From positions 1 through 14,250 of the forward strand of contig JAKFXW010000127.1 in NCBI GenBank assembly GCA_021731185.1: a DNA stretch of 14,250 nucleotides, in the 5' to 3' direction. The translations under genes and the position numbers were made by a program. The DNA is from Gallionellaceae bacterium (lineage in GTDB: Bacteria; Pseudomonadota; Gammaproteobacteria; Burkholderiales; Gallionellaceae). The notes below the pieces were generated by a model. That model made no database searches, was not told the origin of the DNA, and worked only from the letters and a program-made list of their open reading frames with translations. Within the stretch, counting starts at the first letter, position 1. Each line of letters opens with the position of its first letter. Below, piece by piece: positions 7,022 to 13,873 of the stretch.

Positions 7022-8485
7022 TCACGGAGCTGGCACGTTGACGGTAGTATTGGCTTGCAAGGCAAGCGTGCCGGCAGTGGTTGCTCCGGTCAATATCCTG
7101 CCGTCGACCGTAAAGCCGGTCGTAACAGTGGTATCTCTCCCAGCCACGATGGTTCCAGAGAAGTTAGCTCCGATAGTTGCATCCTCAGTAGGCACCCAGA
7201 ACACGTTCTTGGCCTGAGCACCGTTACCCAGCGTGACATTGCCGCTGCCATTCGTCGTCAACGAGGAACCGATCTGGAATACCCAGACCGCATTTGCGTT
7301 GCCGCCTGCGTCGAGAACAAGTGGAGTCGCAACCAGCATCGTGCTACCCGATGTATAGGTGCCTGGTGGTATACCTGAAAGATATAACGCCCCCAGATCC
7401 GCACCTGGAGCTATAGTTGTTCCTGGCGGCAAGGTCTTGGCATCGTTGTACGATTTCAACAGATCCTGTCTGGCCAGCGCCGACACGGTGTCATTGATGT
7501 GTATTTGGCCATTCACAGTTGGGGGGCCAGTTATTGAGGTGCCCGGATCCAACGAAACATCCCCGTTTATAATGCAGGAAGGGACGCAGGTAATCGCGGA
7601 AGTTGCCATGAGCCCGAACGTGCTGGCTGAACCCAGCGCGATTGCGCCCGGTGCAAGCCCTGTCCCAGTAGTGAAAGTCCATGGATTATTCGGTGCGCCC
7701 GCTGCGGGCACAACCAACGCATTCCCTGCCAAGTCCTTGACTCCAGCGGTCACTCTGGCGGTATATTGAGTGTTAATGGCAAGGTTGCTGGACGGGGTAA
7801 ACGTTGCAATTCTGCTGAGTTGGTCATAGGCGATTGTTCCTGCCAGTATTGGACCCAAGGGAGCAGTGGTTTGCAGCGTAAAGGTTGTGGTGCTGAGGGT
7901 TGATGGATCCATCGCCTCATTAAATGTTGCGTTGATGGCACTGTTGATCGCCACGGCTGTGGCAACATCAGCCGGGTTAGTCAGCGTAATAGTGGGCGCG
8001 GTAGCGTCTGGGGCTGCCGCAGTAAATGTCCATACATAGTTACTGGCCGCAGGCAAAGCAGCTTGATTGCCCGCCAGTGCGTTGCCCGCAATATCCGTGG
8101 CTGCCGTGGTAATCGTGGCGGTGTAGTTTAGGGCGGCTGTCAGTGGGGCTGTCGGCTTAAAGACCGCAGTTTTGGAATTGCCCACGTAAGTCACGACACC
8201 TGCTACGGCAGTGGTACTCGCCGTTTCACGCAACGTAAAACTCGTTGAGGTGATCGTTGCCGGAGCCATGTTCTCGGTAAAGGTTGCGGTGATGGCCGCG
8301 TTAGCTGGCGCGGTAGTGGCCAAATCGGCGGGGATGGTAAGCAACACTCTGGGTCGGCTAACATCCGCCTTAACTACGGTGCCACCCAAAATGGGATCGC
8401 TACTACCACAGCCCGCTACCAAAGCGACCAGCAATAGTGCCGTGAGCCATATCAGGGGCTTAGTTATATTTTTGATTCTGTTCAT
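7022..8485 (-). CDS. DUF3494 (ice-binding-like) lipoprotein with two Big_5 domains
   Basis: A 487-aa lipoprotein. The signal ends LVAGC with Cys26 and Gly at +2, which predicts the outer membrane. Two Big_5 Ig-like domains follow (about 40-150 and 151-270, each with a TIPADxAT or TNPADVAT start, a TFxExM motif and a closing WTFTT/WTFTA). The C-terminal DUF3494 domain (about 275-487) is a predicted beta-solenoid with VWVFQIGSSL, AKNVFWV and the closing GRIL motif. The family includes ice-binding proteins, but many members are of unknown activity and ice binding cannot be read from this sequence. Its DUF3494 is the most divergent of the four here. The start at 8485 has AGGAG six bases upstream; a longer in-frame TTG start would lie in a mobile element. 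No terminator separates it from ompA. Confidence 0.85.
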   Translation of the reverse strand: MNRIKNITKPLIWLTALLLVALVAGCGSSDPILGGTVVKADVSRPRVLLTIPADLATTAPANAAITATFTENMAPATITSTSFTLRETASTTAVAGVVTYVGNSKTAVFKPTAPLTAALNYTATITTAATDIAGNALAGNQAALPAASNYVWTFTAAAPDATAPTITLTNPADVATAVAINSAINATFNEAMDPSTLSTTTFTLQTTAPLGPILAGTIAYDQLSRIATFTPSSNLAINTQYTARVTAGVKDLAGNALVVPAAGAPNNPWTFTTGTGLAPGAIALGSASTFGLMATSAITCVPSCIINGDVSLDPGTSITGPPTVNGQIHINDTVSALARQDLLKSYNDAKTLPPGTTIAPGADLGALYLSGIPPGTYTSGSTMLVATPLVLDAGGNANAVWVFQIGSSLTTNGSGNVTLGNGAQAKNVFWVPTEDATIGANFSGTIVAGRDTTVTTGFTVDGRILTGATTAGTLALQANTTVNVPAP

Positions 8486-8533
8486 TTGCTTCTCCTTATA
8501 AAAATCTATTTTAAAAAATCGTGAGTAAGTGCT

Positions 8534-8720
8534 TAATTCCAATCATAATTTAATAATGCCAGATTGTTCCCTCACCCTCGATCCCTCTCCCGGAGGGAGA
8601 GGGAAGACAAGCCCTTCTCCCCCTGAGAGAAGGGTCGGGACATTGTCCCCTTGTGGGATGAGGGAGCAAGATTGATGGCTTGATCCCACAAAGGGACAAT
8701 GTAAATTAGAATTGGAATTA
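8534..8720. mobile_element. MITE-like palindromic element, copy 2
   Basis: About 187 bp with ends TAATTCCAATCATAATTTA and the complement of TAATTCCAATTCTAATTTA. The core hairpins are the same as at 3538-3690 (CCCTCTCCC/GGGAGAGGG; CCTTCTCCC and GAGAGAAGG), with the same outer arms CCCTCACCC/GGGATGAGGG. It carries an extra 20-bp inverted repeat (8640-8659 and 8683-8702, one mismatch) that copy 1 lacks. Non-coding. It lies between the predicted promoter and the start of the first DUF3494 gene. Confidence 0.8.
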
Positions 8721-8786
8721 CCTCTTAACTTCAAATTGCTCGACACCAAATCAACCGAAACCAAGCCACTTTTTATACCAAATGTA

Positions 8787-8829
8787 CTTATCCCATTTTC
8801 ATACACAGCCTTCCGTGCGCTGGCGCACA
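8787..8829 (-). promoter_or_regulatory. Predicted activator-dependent promoter of the first DUF3494 gene
   Basis: Palindrome 8814-8829 (GTGCGC/GCGCAC arms), then on the minus strand an extended -10-like TGGGATAAG at 8787-8795. With +1 placed near 8780, the palindrome centre falls at -41.5. No good -35 hexamer is seen. The conserved leader block AACCGAAACCAAG follows at 8753-8765. Confidence 0.6.
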
Positions 8830-8945
8830 TAGAAAAATCTTTATGGGGAAGCTGCCTTTGGTGGAAGTTTTTTAGTAAGACTGGGGCAGTTCACAATCAT
8901 CCGGCGCGCAATCCACGGCAAAGGGGAATTAAGGGGGGAAAATAA

Positions 8946-8971
8946 AAAAGGCCGTCTCGCGACGGCCTTTT
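8946..8971 (-). terminator. Intrinsic terminator of the three-Big_5 DUF3494 gene
   Basis: Stem AAAAGGCCGTC/GACGGCCTTTT with a 4-base loop and a T-run on the minus strand, 30 bases after the stop at 9002. Near-identical hairpins lie at 11193 and 12987. Confidence 0.92.
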
Positions 8972-9001
8972 AGCTACTGCTTTACATACTTACTGCATGC
9001 C

Positions 9002-10870
9002 TTATGGGGCAGGTTGTGTAACCGTATTGCTATCCATAAGAACCCCGGTTCTTGCCAACAGTCTGCCTTTGACCGTTGCGCCCGTCACGAGTGAGATATT
9101 TGTTGCCGACAATACCACCCCCTCCATATGTGCGTTCGCTCCAAGGGTCACGCCACCAGCGACCTGCCAGAACACGTTCTGAGGCAGTGCGCCACCGGCC
9201 AAGACCACATTTACATCGGCAGATTGATTAAGCGTTCCCGTCGTCTTGAAGACCCATACATCAGTTGCGCTACCGTTGAGTGTGAGAGTCCCTGGTATGG
9301 TCACATTGACAGTACAGGTGTAGACACCAGCAGGAAGGCCTGTAGTAGGAAAGCTACCCCCGGCTGCTAGCGCATTATTCACGTTGCTCATCGCGCCTGC
9401 TCCAGGACACTCTTTTGGCCCGCCAGTTGGCAGCCCACCACCTGATGTTGGTTTAGCAGCAGCGGCATTGTACGCAATTAGCTTATCGCCTATGGCCGTG
9501 GTCAGGTTATCAGGGGTTGGGGGCGCATAGTCGGATGCATATATCTTTCCGGTCACTCGAGTGGATGTCGAAAATACATTTGTAGCGTCAGCAACTAATG
9601 CAAATCCAGTGATAAAACTCGCCGCAGCTGGACTAACTCCAATATCTCCGGTGATCGTAGGAGTAGTGGTGCTAGTTGCGATTGGTGTGAAAGTGACCGT
9701 TGCATCGTCCAAAATTACATAATTGCCAGCCGTTCCAAGAGGTACGCAGTTCGCTCCGCTCGTTCCCCCGCAGACCACTGGCACTGCCGCTGCGGCTGTC
9801 GTAAATGACCATACCTTATTCGCTGCCAGCGGAATGTCGGCCAGATCCTTAACCCCAGTGGTAACGGTAGCCGTATAGTTGGTGTTGGCGGTAAGAGTGG
9901 AGGTTGGATTGAAAGTCGCTGTTGTGCCTGTATAGGTCACGTCACCTGACACAGCCGTGGATCCTTGCGTTTGCGTTAAGGTAAAAGTCGTAGTGGTGAT
10001 CGTCGCAGCGTCCATAGCCTCGCTAAAGGTGGCGGTGACGCTCGCGTCGGGCGCTACACCCGTAGCAGCATTAATGGGGACGGTGGAACTCACTGTGGGC
10101 GCTGTGGTATCGGGTGCGGCTCCGGTAGTAAATGACCATTCCTTATTCGCCGCCAGCGCATTGCCGGCCAGATCCTTGGCTCCGGTGGTAATCGTGGCCG
10201 TATAGACTAGGCTAGCTACAAGATCGTTGGTCGGATTGAAGGTTGCAGTTGTGCCGTTTAAGGTCACCGCACCTGCAATAGGCGTGGTTCCTTGCTTTAA
10301 GGTAAAAATCGTAGTGGTGATCGTCGCAGCGTCCATCGCCTCGCTAAAGGTGGCGGTGACGCTCGCGTTGAGCGCTACACCCGTAGCATTATTAATGGGG
10401 ACGGTGGAACTCACTGTGGGTGCGGTGGTGTCTGGCGCACCGGTGGTAAAGCTCCATGTTTTGGCGACAGCAAGTGCATTGCCGGCCAGATCCTTGACCC
10501 CAGTGGTAACGGTAGCCGTATAGTTGGTGTTGGCGGCAAGCGTGTTGGTCGGATTGAAAGTCGCTGTTGTGCCTGCTGTTGTGCCTGCATAGGTCACGAC
10601 ACCTGGCACAGGCGTGGCTGTTTGCGTTTGCATTAAGGTCAAAGTCGTAGTGGTGAGGGTTGCTGGATTCATTGCTTCGCTAAAAGTAACGGTGATATTC
10701 CCGCCAACCGCCACACCGGTAGCCGCACTCACAGGGACGGTGGAGATCACGGTGGGCGCGGTGGTGTCCCCGGGATTACTACTCCCATCACTGCATCCCG
10801 CCGCAAAAGCGATCAGCAGAGATGCCATCAACCACCTCAGTGGCGTCGTAATACTATCGAATCTGTTCAT
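9002..10870 (-). CDS. DUF3494 (ice-binding-like) lipoprotein with three Big_5 domains
   Basis: A 622-aa lipoprotein, the largest of the set. The signal ends FAAGC (Cys26, Ser at +2). Three Big_5 domains (about 35-147, 148-254 and 255-362) each start DTTAPTV, share SEAM and T[GA][VA]KDLA motifs and end W[ST]FTT. The DUF3494 domain (about 375-622) starts LGTAGNYVIL, contains TGDIGVSPAA, DVWVFKTTGTL, PQNVFWQV and VKGRLLA, and ends VTQPAP. The expected fold is a surface-displayed beta-solenoid on an Ig-like stalk anchored in the outer membrane. A role in ice binding, adhesion or matrix is possible, but none is shown. The start has AGGAG with a 7-base spacer. It has its own promoter and terminator. 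Two neighbouring Big_5 units are almost identical in DNA. Confidence 0.88.
   Translation of the reverse strand: MNRFDSITTPLRWLMASLLIAFAAGCSDGSSNPGDTTAPTVISTVPVSAATGVAVGGNITVTFSEAMNPATLTTTTLTLMQTQTATPVPGVVTYAGTTAGTTATFNPTNTLAANTNYTATVTTGVKDLAGNALAVAKTWSFTTGAPDTTAPTVSSTVPINNATGVALNASVTATFSEAMDAATITTTIFTLKQGTTPIAGAVTLNGTTATFNPTNDLVASLVYTATITTGAKDLAGNALAANKEWSFTTGAAPDTTAPTVSSTVPINAATGVAPDASVTATFSEAMDAATITTTTFTLTQTQGSTAVSGDVTYTGTTATFNPTSTLTANTNYTATVTTGVKDLADIPLAANKVWSFTTAAAAVPVVCGGTSGANCVPLGTAGNYVILDDATVTFTPIATSTTTPTITGDIGVSPAAASFITGFALVADATNVFSTSTRVTGKIYASDYAPPTPDNLTTAIGDKLIAYNAAAAKPTSGGGLPTGGPKECPGAGAMSNVNNALAAGGSFPTTGLPAGVYTCTVNVTIPGTLTLNGSATDVWVFKTTGTLNQSADVNVVLAGGALPQNVFWQVAGGVTLGANAHMEGVVLSATNISLVTGATVKGRLLARTGVLMDSNTVTQPAP
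9960..10780 (-). repeat. Big_5-coding internal repeats
   Basis: Three Ig-like units are repeated in frame. Equivalent points at 9990, 10311 and 10647 give periods of 321 and 336 bp (107 and 112 codons). Around 9990-10080 and 10311-10400 the first two are nearly identical. The same short blocks also occur in the paralogue at 11251-12774. Confidence 0.85.
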
Positions 10871-11192
10871 TTTGAGTCTCCTAATAGTTGATCCAGTTAA
10901 TAGTTGATCCAGTAAAACATCGGTGCAATCGACCGATACCTTTGCTGGTATTTATTTTGGTACGCTACGTCGATATTCGCTGTTGAAATATTTAGCGACT
11001 ACGCGAGCCTCGGTTTGGCCTGTTTCAATTCAAATTTGGCCTGTTTCAATTCAAAATTGAATTAACCGGAACCAAGGTAATCTGCCACACCGACTACACT
11101 ATTTCATTTATGCCCACGATGTTCTGTGCGCTGACGCACATTAAAGATAAATGTCTAGTAGAAAGCGTTTTTGAAAAAGTCTGGTCGCAATA
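10871..11192 (-). other. Leader and promoter region of the three-Big_5 gene
   Basis: No gene is seen. It holds two perfect short tandem duplications: 16 bp twice (TAATAGTTGATCCAGT, 10882-10913) and 21 bp twice (11014-11034 and 11035-11055). Further right are the conserved leader block TTAACCGGAACCAAG (11062-11076), an extended -10-like motif and the palindrome (11125-11140). The duplications partly explain why this leader (about 220 bases) is the longest of the four apart from the one enlarged by the MITE. Confidence 0.75.
11098..11140 (-). promoter_or_regulatory. Predicted activator-dependent promoter of the three-Big_5 DUF3494 gene
   Basis: Palindrome TGTGCGCTGACGCACA at 11125-11140, with one mismatch between arms. 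The extended -10-like TGAAATAGT lies at 11098-11106 on the minus strand. With +1 near 11091 the palindrome centre is at -41.5. The -10 is weaker than in the sister promoters. Confidence 0.55.
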
Positions 11193-11220
11193 TAAAAGGC
11201 CGTCTGATGACGGCCTTTTA
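11193..11220 (-). terminator. Intrinsic terminator of the second two-Big_5 DUF3494 gene
   Basis: Stem TAAAAGGCCGTC/GACGGCCTTTTA with loop TGAT, about 30 bases after the stop at 11251. The T-tract on the minus strand is shorter than in the sister terminators. Confidence 0.9.
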
Positions 11221-11250
11221 TGCACAGCTTTACATCTTAAATCTCGCGTC

Positions 11251-12774
11251 TTACGGTTGTGTCACCGTAGTCGCATCAAGAGTGACCGCAGTCTGCGCCA
11301 GCAGCCTACCGTTGATCGATGCGAGATTCCCAAAAGTGATCAATGTCTTACCCAGTATGATTCCCTCAAAGTGCGTACCCGCTCCCATGGTCACAACATC
11401 GGTGACCTGCCAGAAGATGTTCTGCGGCAGTGCGCCACCGCTTAGGATAACGTTCTTGTTAGCGGCCATGTCGAGCGTTCCCGCTATCTGGAAGATCCAG
11501 ACATCTGTTGCGCTGCCATTGAGCGTGAGATCCGTTGTTATGTTCACATTGGAACCCCAAGTGTAGATGCCAGCGGTAAGGGTTTGACCGGCGACAGTTC
11601 CGCCTCCGAGATTCAATTTTGGACCAACTCCTGCTGGTCGCCCGGCGGCATCGGTGTAGGCAGCTTCCATATTGAGCACGGCTGTGGTCAGGTTAGCGGG
11701 GGTTGGAACCGCATTGTCGGCTGCGTATAATTTTCCGGGTGCAAACACTTGCGCGGATGTGGCATAGACATCCTGACCATCAGATGCAGCTGTTTGTGAC
11801 CATCCCGTTAAGAAAACCCTAGCGGCGGGACTCACACCCACATTACCAGTCACTACTGAAGTTGGAATGGTCGAGACACCTGTTTTTGCCAAAATCGCAT
11901 AATTGCCCGCCGTGCCGAGGTCAACGGGTGCGACACCTGCCACTGCTGCTGTACCGGTGGTAAAGCTCCATGTTTTAGTGGCAAGCATTGCATTGCCAGC
12001 CAGATCCTTAACCCCGGTGGTAATCGTGGCCGTATAAGTAGTGCTGGCGGCAAGATTGGCGGCTGGGTTGAATGTTGCGGTAGTGGTGCTGGGAGATGTC
12101 ACTACGCCTGTGATAGAGGTGGCTCCTTGTGCCAAGGTAAAGGTTGTGGTGGTGATCGTTAAAGGATCCATCGCCTTGCTAAAGGTGGCGGTGACGTTCG
12201 CGTTGAGTGCTACCGCAGTGGCTCCATCCACAGGGACGGTGGAACTCACAGTGGGCGGCGTAGCATCTGCTGCGGTGTTAAAGCTCCATGTTTTAATGAC
12301 CGCCAATGAATTGCTGGCCAGATCCTTGACTCCGGTGGTAACCGTGGCGGTATAGGTGGTGCTGGCGGCAAGATTGCTGGTCGGATTGAAGGTCGCGGTG
12401 GTGCCCGCGTAGGTCACCACGCCGGGAACAAGTATGCCCCCTTTCTTTAAGGTAAAGGTCGTGGCATTGATTGTCAGAGAATCCATCGCCTCACTGAAGG
12501 TGGCGGTGATATTCGCGCTGGCCGCCACACCACTGGCCGCATTGGCGGGGGAGGTGGAGATCACGGTGGGCGCGGTGGTGTCTGGTGTGCTTCCGCCTCC
12601 ACCCCCGCATCCGGCCACAAAAGCAGCCAGTAACATCACCAACCACATTAGCGATTTGTGACTAAGTGCAGTAAGCTGTTGCAAGTGTGCTGGCTTGAAA
12701 ACCTGTGGTAACCAAGCGGCATGCCAAGCGAAATGCCGGGTTGCTCCATCAGTCATGCGATTAAATTTGTTCAT
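11251..12774 (-). CDS. DUF3494 (ice-binding-like) lipoprotein with two Big_5 domains and a long signal sequence
   Basis: A 507-aa lipoprotein. The start ATG at 12774 has AGGAG six bases upstream; a longer in-frame start at 12885 has no such support and would overlap the promoter. The hydrophobic core is preceded by about 40 residues rich in His, Trp and Gln, so the lipidated Cys is residue 56 (lipobox FVAGC) instead of 26 as in the other three. A poly-Gly linker follows, then two Big_5 domains (about 64-170 and 171-275, DTTAPTV and DATPPTV starts, WSFNT/WSFTT ends). The DUF3494 domain (about 290-507) has LGTAGNYAILAKTGVSTIPT, TGNVGVSPAA, DVWIFQIAGTL, PQNIFWQV and INGRLLAQTAVTLD. Predicted outer-membrane and surface-exposed; ligand unknown. 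Confidence 0.88.
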   Translation of the reverse strand: MNKFNRMTDGATRHFAWHAAWLPQVFKPAHLQQLTALSHKSLMWLVMLLAAFVAGCGGGGGSTPDTTAPTVISTSPANAASGVAASANITATFSEAMDSLTINATTFTLKKGGILVPGVVTYAGTTATFNPTSNLAASTTYTATVTTGVKDLASNSLAVIKTWSFNTAADATPPTVSSTVPVDGATAVALNANVTATFSKAMDPLTITTTTFTLAQGATSITGVVTSPSTTTATFNPAANLAASTTYTATITTGVKDLAGNAMLATKTWSFTTGTAAVAGVAPVDLGTAGNYAILAKTGVSTIPTSVVTGNVGVSPAARVFLTGWSQTAASDGQDVYATSAQVFAPGKLYAADNAVPTPANLTTAVLNMEAAYTDAAGRPAGVGPKLNLGGGTVAGQTLTAGIYTWGSNVNITTDLTLNGSATDVWIFQIAGTLDMAANKNVILSGGALPQNIFWQVTDVVTMGAGTHFEGIILGKTLITFGNLASINGRLLAQTAVTLDATTVTQP

Positions 12775-12889
12775 GATATTCTCCTTGTTTCGTTGTTGAT
12801 CTACTGTGTGGTTGTTGCAAGCCTCAGATTGATCTGCCATAAATTGAAATTGGATCAACCAAGCCATGATATTTGTCACGCTCATTGCG

Positions 12890-12931
12890 TTTATCCCACT
12901 TTTCCCCTAGCCTTCCATGCGCTGGCGCACA
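12890..12931 (-). promoter_or_regulatory. Predicted activator-dependent promoter of the second two-Big_5 DUF3494 gene
   Basis: Palindrome-like site CATGCGCTGGCGCACA at 12916-12931 and extended -10-like TGGGATAAA at 12890-12898. The centre lies near -40.5. The right arm plus its A-rich flank is duplicated (12926-12941 and 12943-12958, period 17). The leader block is shortened to ATCAACCAAG (12854-12863). Confidence 0.55.
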
Positions 12932-12986
12932 TAGAAAAATACCGCACATAGAAAAATATTGGGGTGGAATGTGGTGACGAAATAAA

Positions 12987-13010
12987 AAAGGCCGTCTTGC
13001 GACGGCCTTT
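12987..13010 (-). terminator. Intrinsic terminator of the Big_5-less DUF3494 gene
   Basis: Stem AAAGGCCGTC/GACGGCCTTT with loop TTGC and a T-run on the minus strand, 36 bases after the stop at 13046. Same hairpin as at 8946 and 11193. Confidence 0.92.
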
Positions 13011-13045
13011 AAATGACTACTTCATTTTTTTATAATCCTCGTGCT

Positions 13046-13873
13046 TTATGGTTGAGTAACGACAGCTTGATCAAGCGTGACCGCAGTTTGTGCCAACAAT
13101 CTGCCGTTCAATGTTGAACCTGTTCCCATGACGACGTCGGTTTGTGACAGGATCACACCTTTCATCTTTGCTGTCGTGCCTATGGTTACCGTAGCAGCAG
13201 ATTGCCAGAAAACATTTTTAGCCAATGCACCCCCCGCTAATATCACCTGTGTAGCGGCAGCTTGATCAAGCCCTCCCGCCATCTTAAAGACCCAAACATC
13301 GGTTGCACTGCCACTAAGCGTTAAATTTGTTCCCGATGGGATCAGTACTTGTGTTGTACAGGTATATACGCCAGGGACAATGGTCAAACCGCCAAAAGTT
13401 CCAGTTCCGGGGCAAGCAGTAGTGACTCCGCCCCCTGCTGGTGCCATTCCAGCAGCGGCGGTGTAGGCAGTTTGCATGTCACCTACGGCGGTGGTCAGTT
13501 GGGTAGGAGTTGGAGGCACATTGTCAGCGGCGAATAATCGCCCAGTCACTTGCGCGGAGCCAAAAGAGGTGTCCGTGGGTTCAGTGATTAATGACCATCC
13601 CGTTAAGAAGGTTCGCGCAGCAGGACTCAATCCAATATTCCCTGTTACAACAGAACTGGGTACAGATGAAACAGCTGTTTTTGCCAGTATTGCATAATTG
13701 CCAGCCGTACCTAGATTCACACAAGTCGCCCCTGTGCAGACGGCCCCAGTTGCACCTAAACCTGTATTTACCCCCGCCCCGCCACCACCACCACTGCATC
13801 CGGCCACTATGGCAGCTAACAGTATGGTCGTAGACAATATCATTGGTTTTTTAATGTTTGAAAATTTGTTCAT
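13046..13873 (-). CDS. DUF3494 (ice-binding-like) lipoprotein without Ig-like domains
   Basis: A 275-aa lipoprotein, the minimal member of the set. The signal ends IVAGC (Cys26, Ser at +2). A short Gly-rich linker (SGGGGGAG) and a Cys-containing segment (AVCTGATC) lead straight into the DUF3494 domain (about 50-275): LGTAGNYAILAKTAVSSVPS, TGNIGLSPAARTFLTGW, DVWVFKMAGGL, AKNVFWQS, LNGRLLAQTAVTLD, ending VVTQP. The length matches single-domain bacterial DUF3494 proteins, but with a lipid anchor in place of a secretory signal alone. The domain is closest to that of the gene at 11251-12774 (shared AILAKT, RLLAQTAVTLD). AGGAG lies seven bases before the start. It has its own promoter and terminator. 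Confidence 0.9.
   Translation of the reverse strand: MNKFSNIKKPMILSTTILLAAIVAGCSGGGGGAGVNTGLGATGAVCTGATCVNLGTAGNYAILAKTAVSSVPSSVVTGNIGLSPAARTFLTGWSLITEPTDTSFGSAQVTGRLFAADNVPPTPTQLTTAVGDMQTAYTAAAGMAPAGGGVTTACPGTGTFGGLTIVPGVYTCTTQVLIPSGTNLTLSGSATDVWVFKMAGGLDQAAATQVILAGGALAKNVFWQSAATVTIGTTAKMKGVILSQTDVVMGTGSTLNGRLLAQTAVTLDQAVVTQP

Larger units (their letters stand above)
8486..8945 (-). other. Leader and promoter region of the first DUF3494 gene, split by a MITE-like element
   Basis: No gene is seen in this gap. From right to left it holds a region with nothing recognisable (8841-8945), a palindromic operator (8814-8829), an extended -10-like motif (8787-8795), a conserved leader block (8751-8765), a MITE-like element (8534-8720) and the ribosome-binding site. 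Without the element the leader would be about 108 bases, close to the 109 estimated for the gene at 11251-12774. Confidence 0.7.

Noticed and set aside
8712..8945. 77-codon plus-strand open frame in the first DUF3494 promoter region
   Set aside because: It starts inside the MITE-like end, runs through the palindrome, and shows no ribosome-binding site or recognisable motif.
9957..10907. Several plus-strand open frames with repeated VVVIVAASIASLKVAVTLA-type segments
   Set aside because: They are the reverse reading of Thr-rich Big_5 repeats; the apparent membrane segments come from GTG/GTC-rich antisense sequence.
12775..12885. 37-residue N-terminal extension of the DUF3494 gene starting at 12774
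   Set aside because: It would start at the predicted transcription start and includes the leader; the internal ATG at 12774 has a good Shine-Dalgarno.
7022..13873. Big_5/DUF3494 proteins as RTX toxins, cadherins or a contact-dependent toxin system
   Set aside because: No GGxGxD calcium repeats, no secretion signals of type I or V systems, no toxin domain and no immunity gene are seen; the Ig-like units have Big_5 features.
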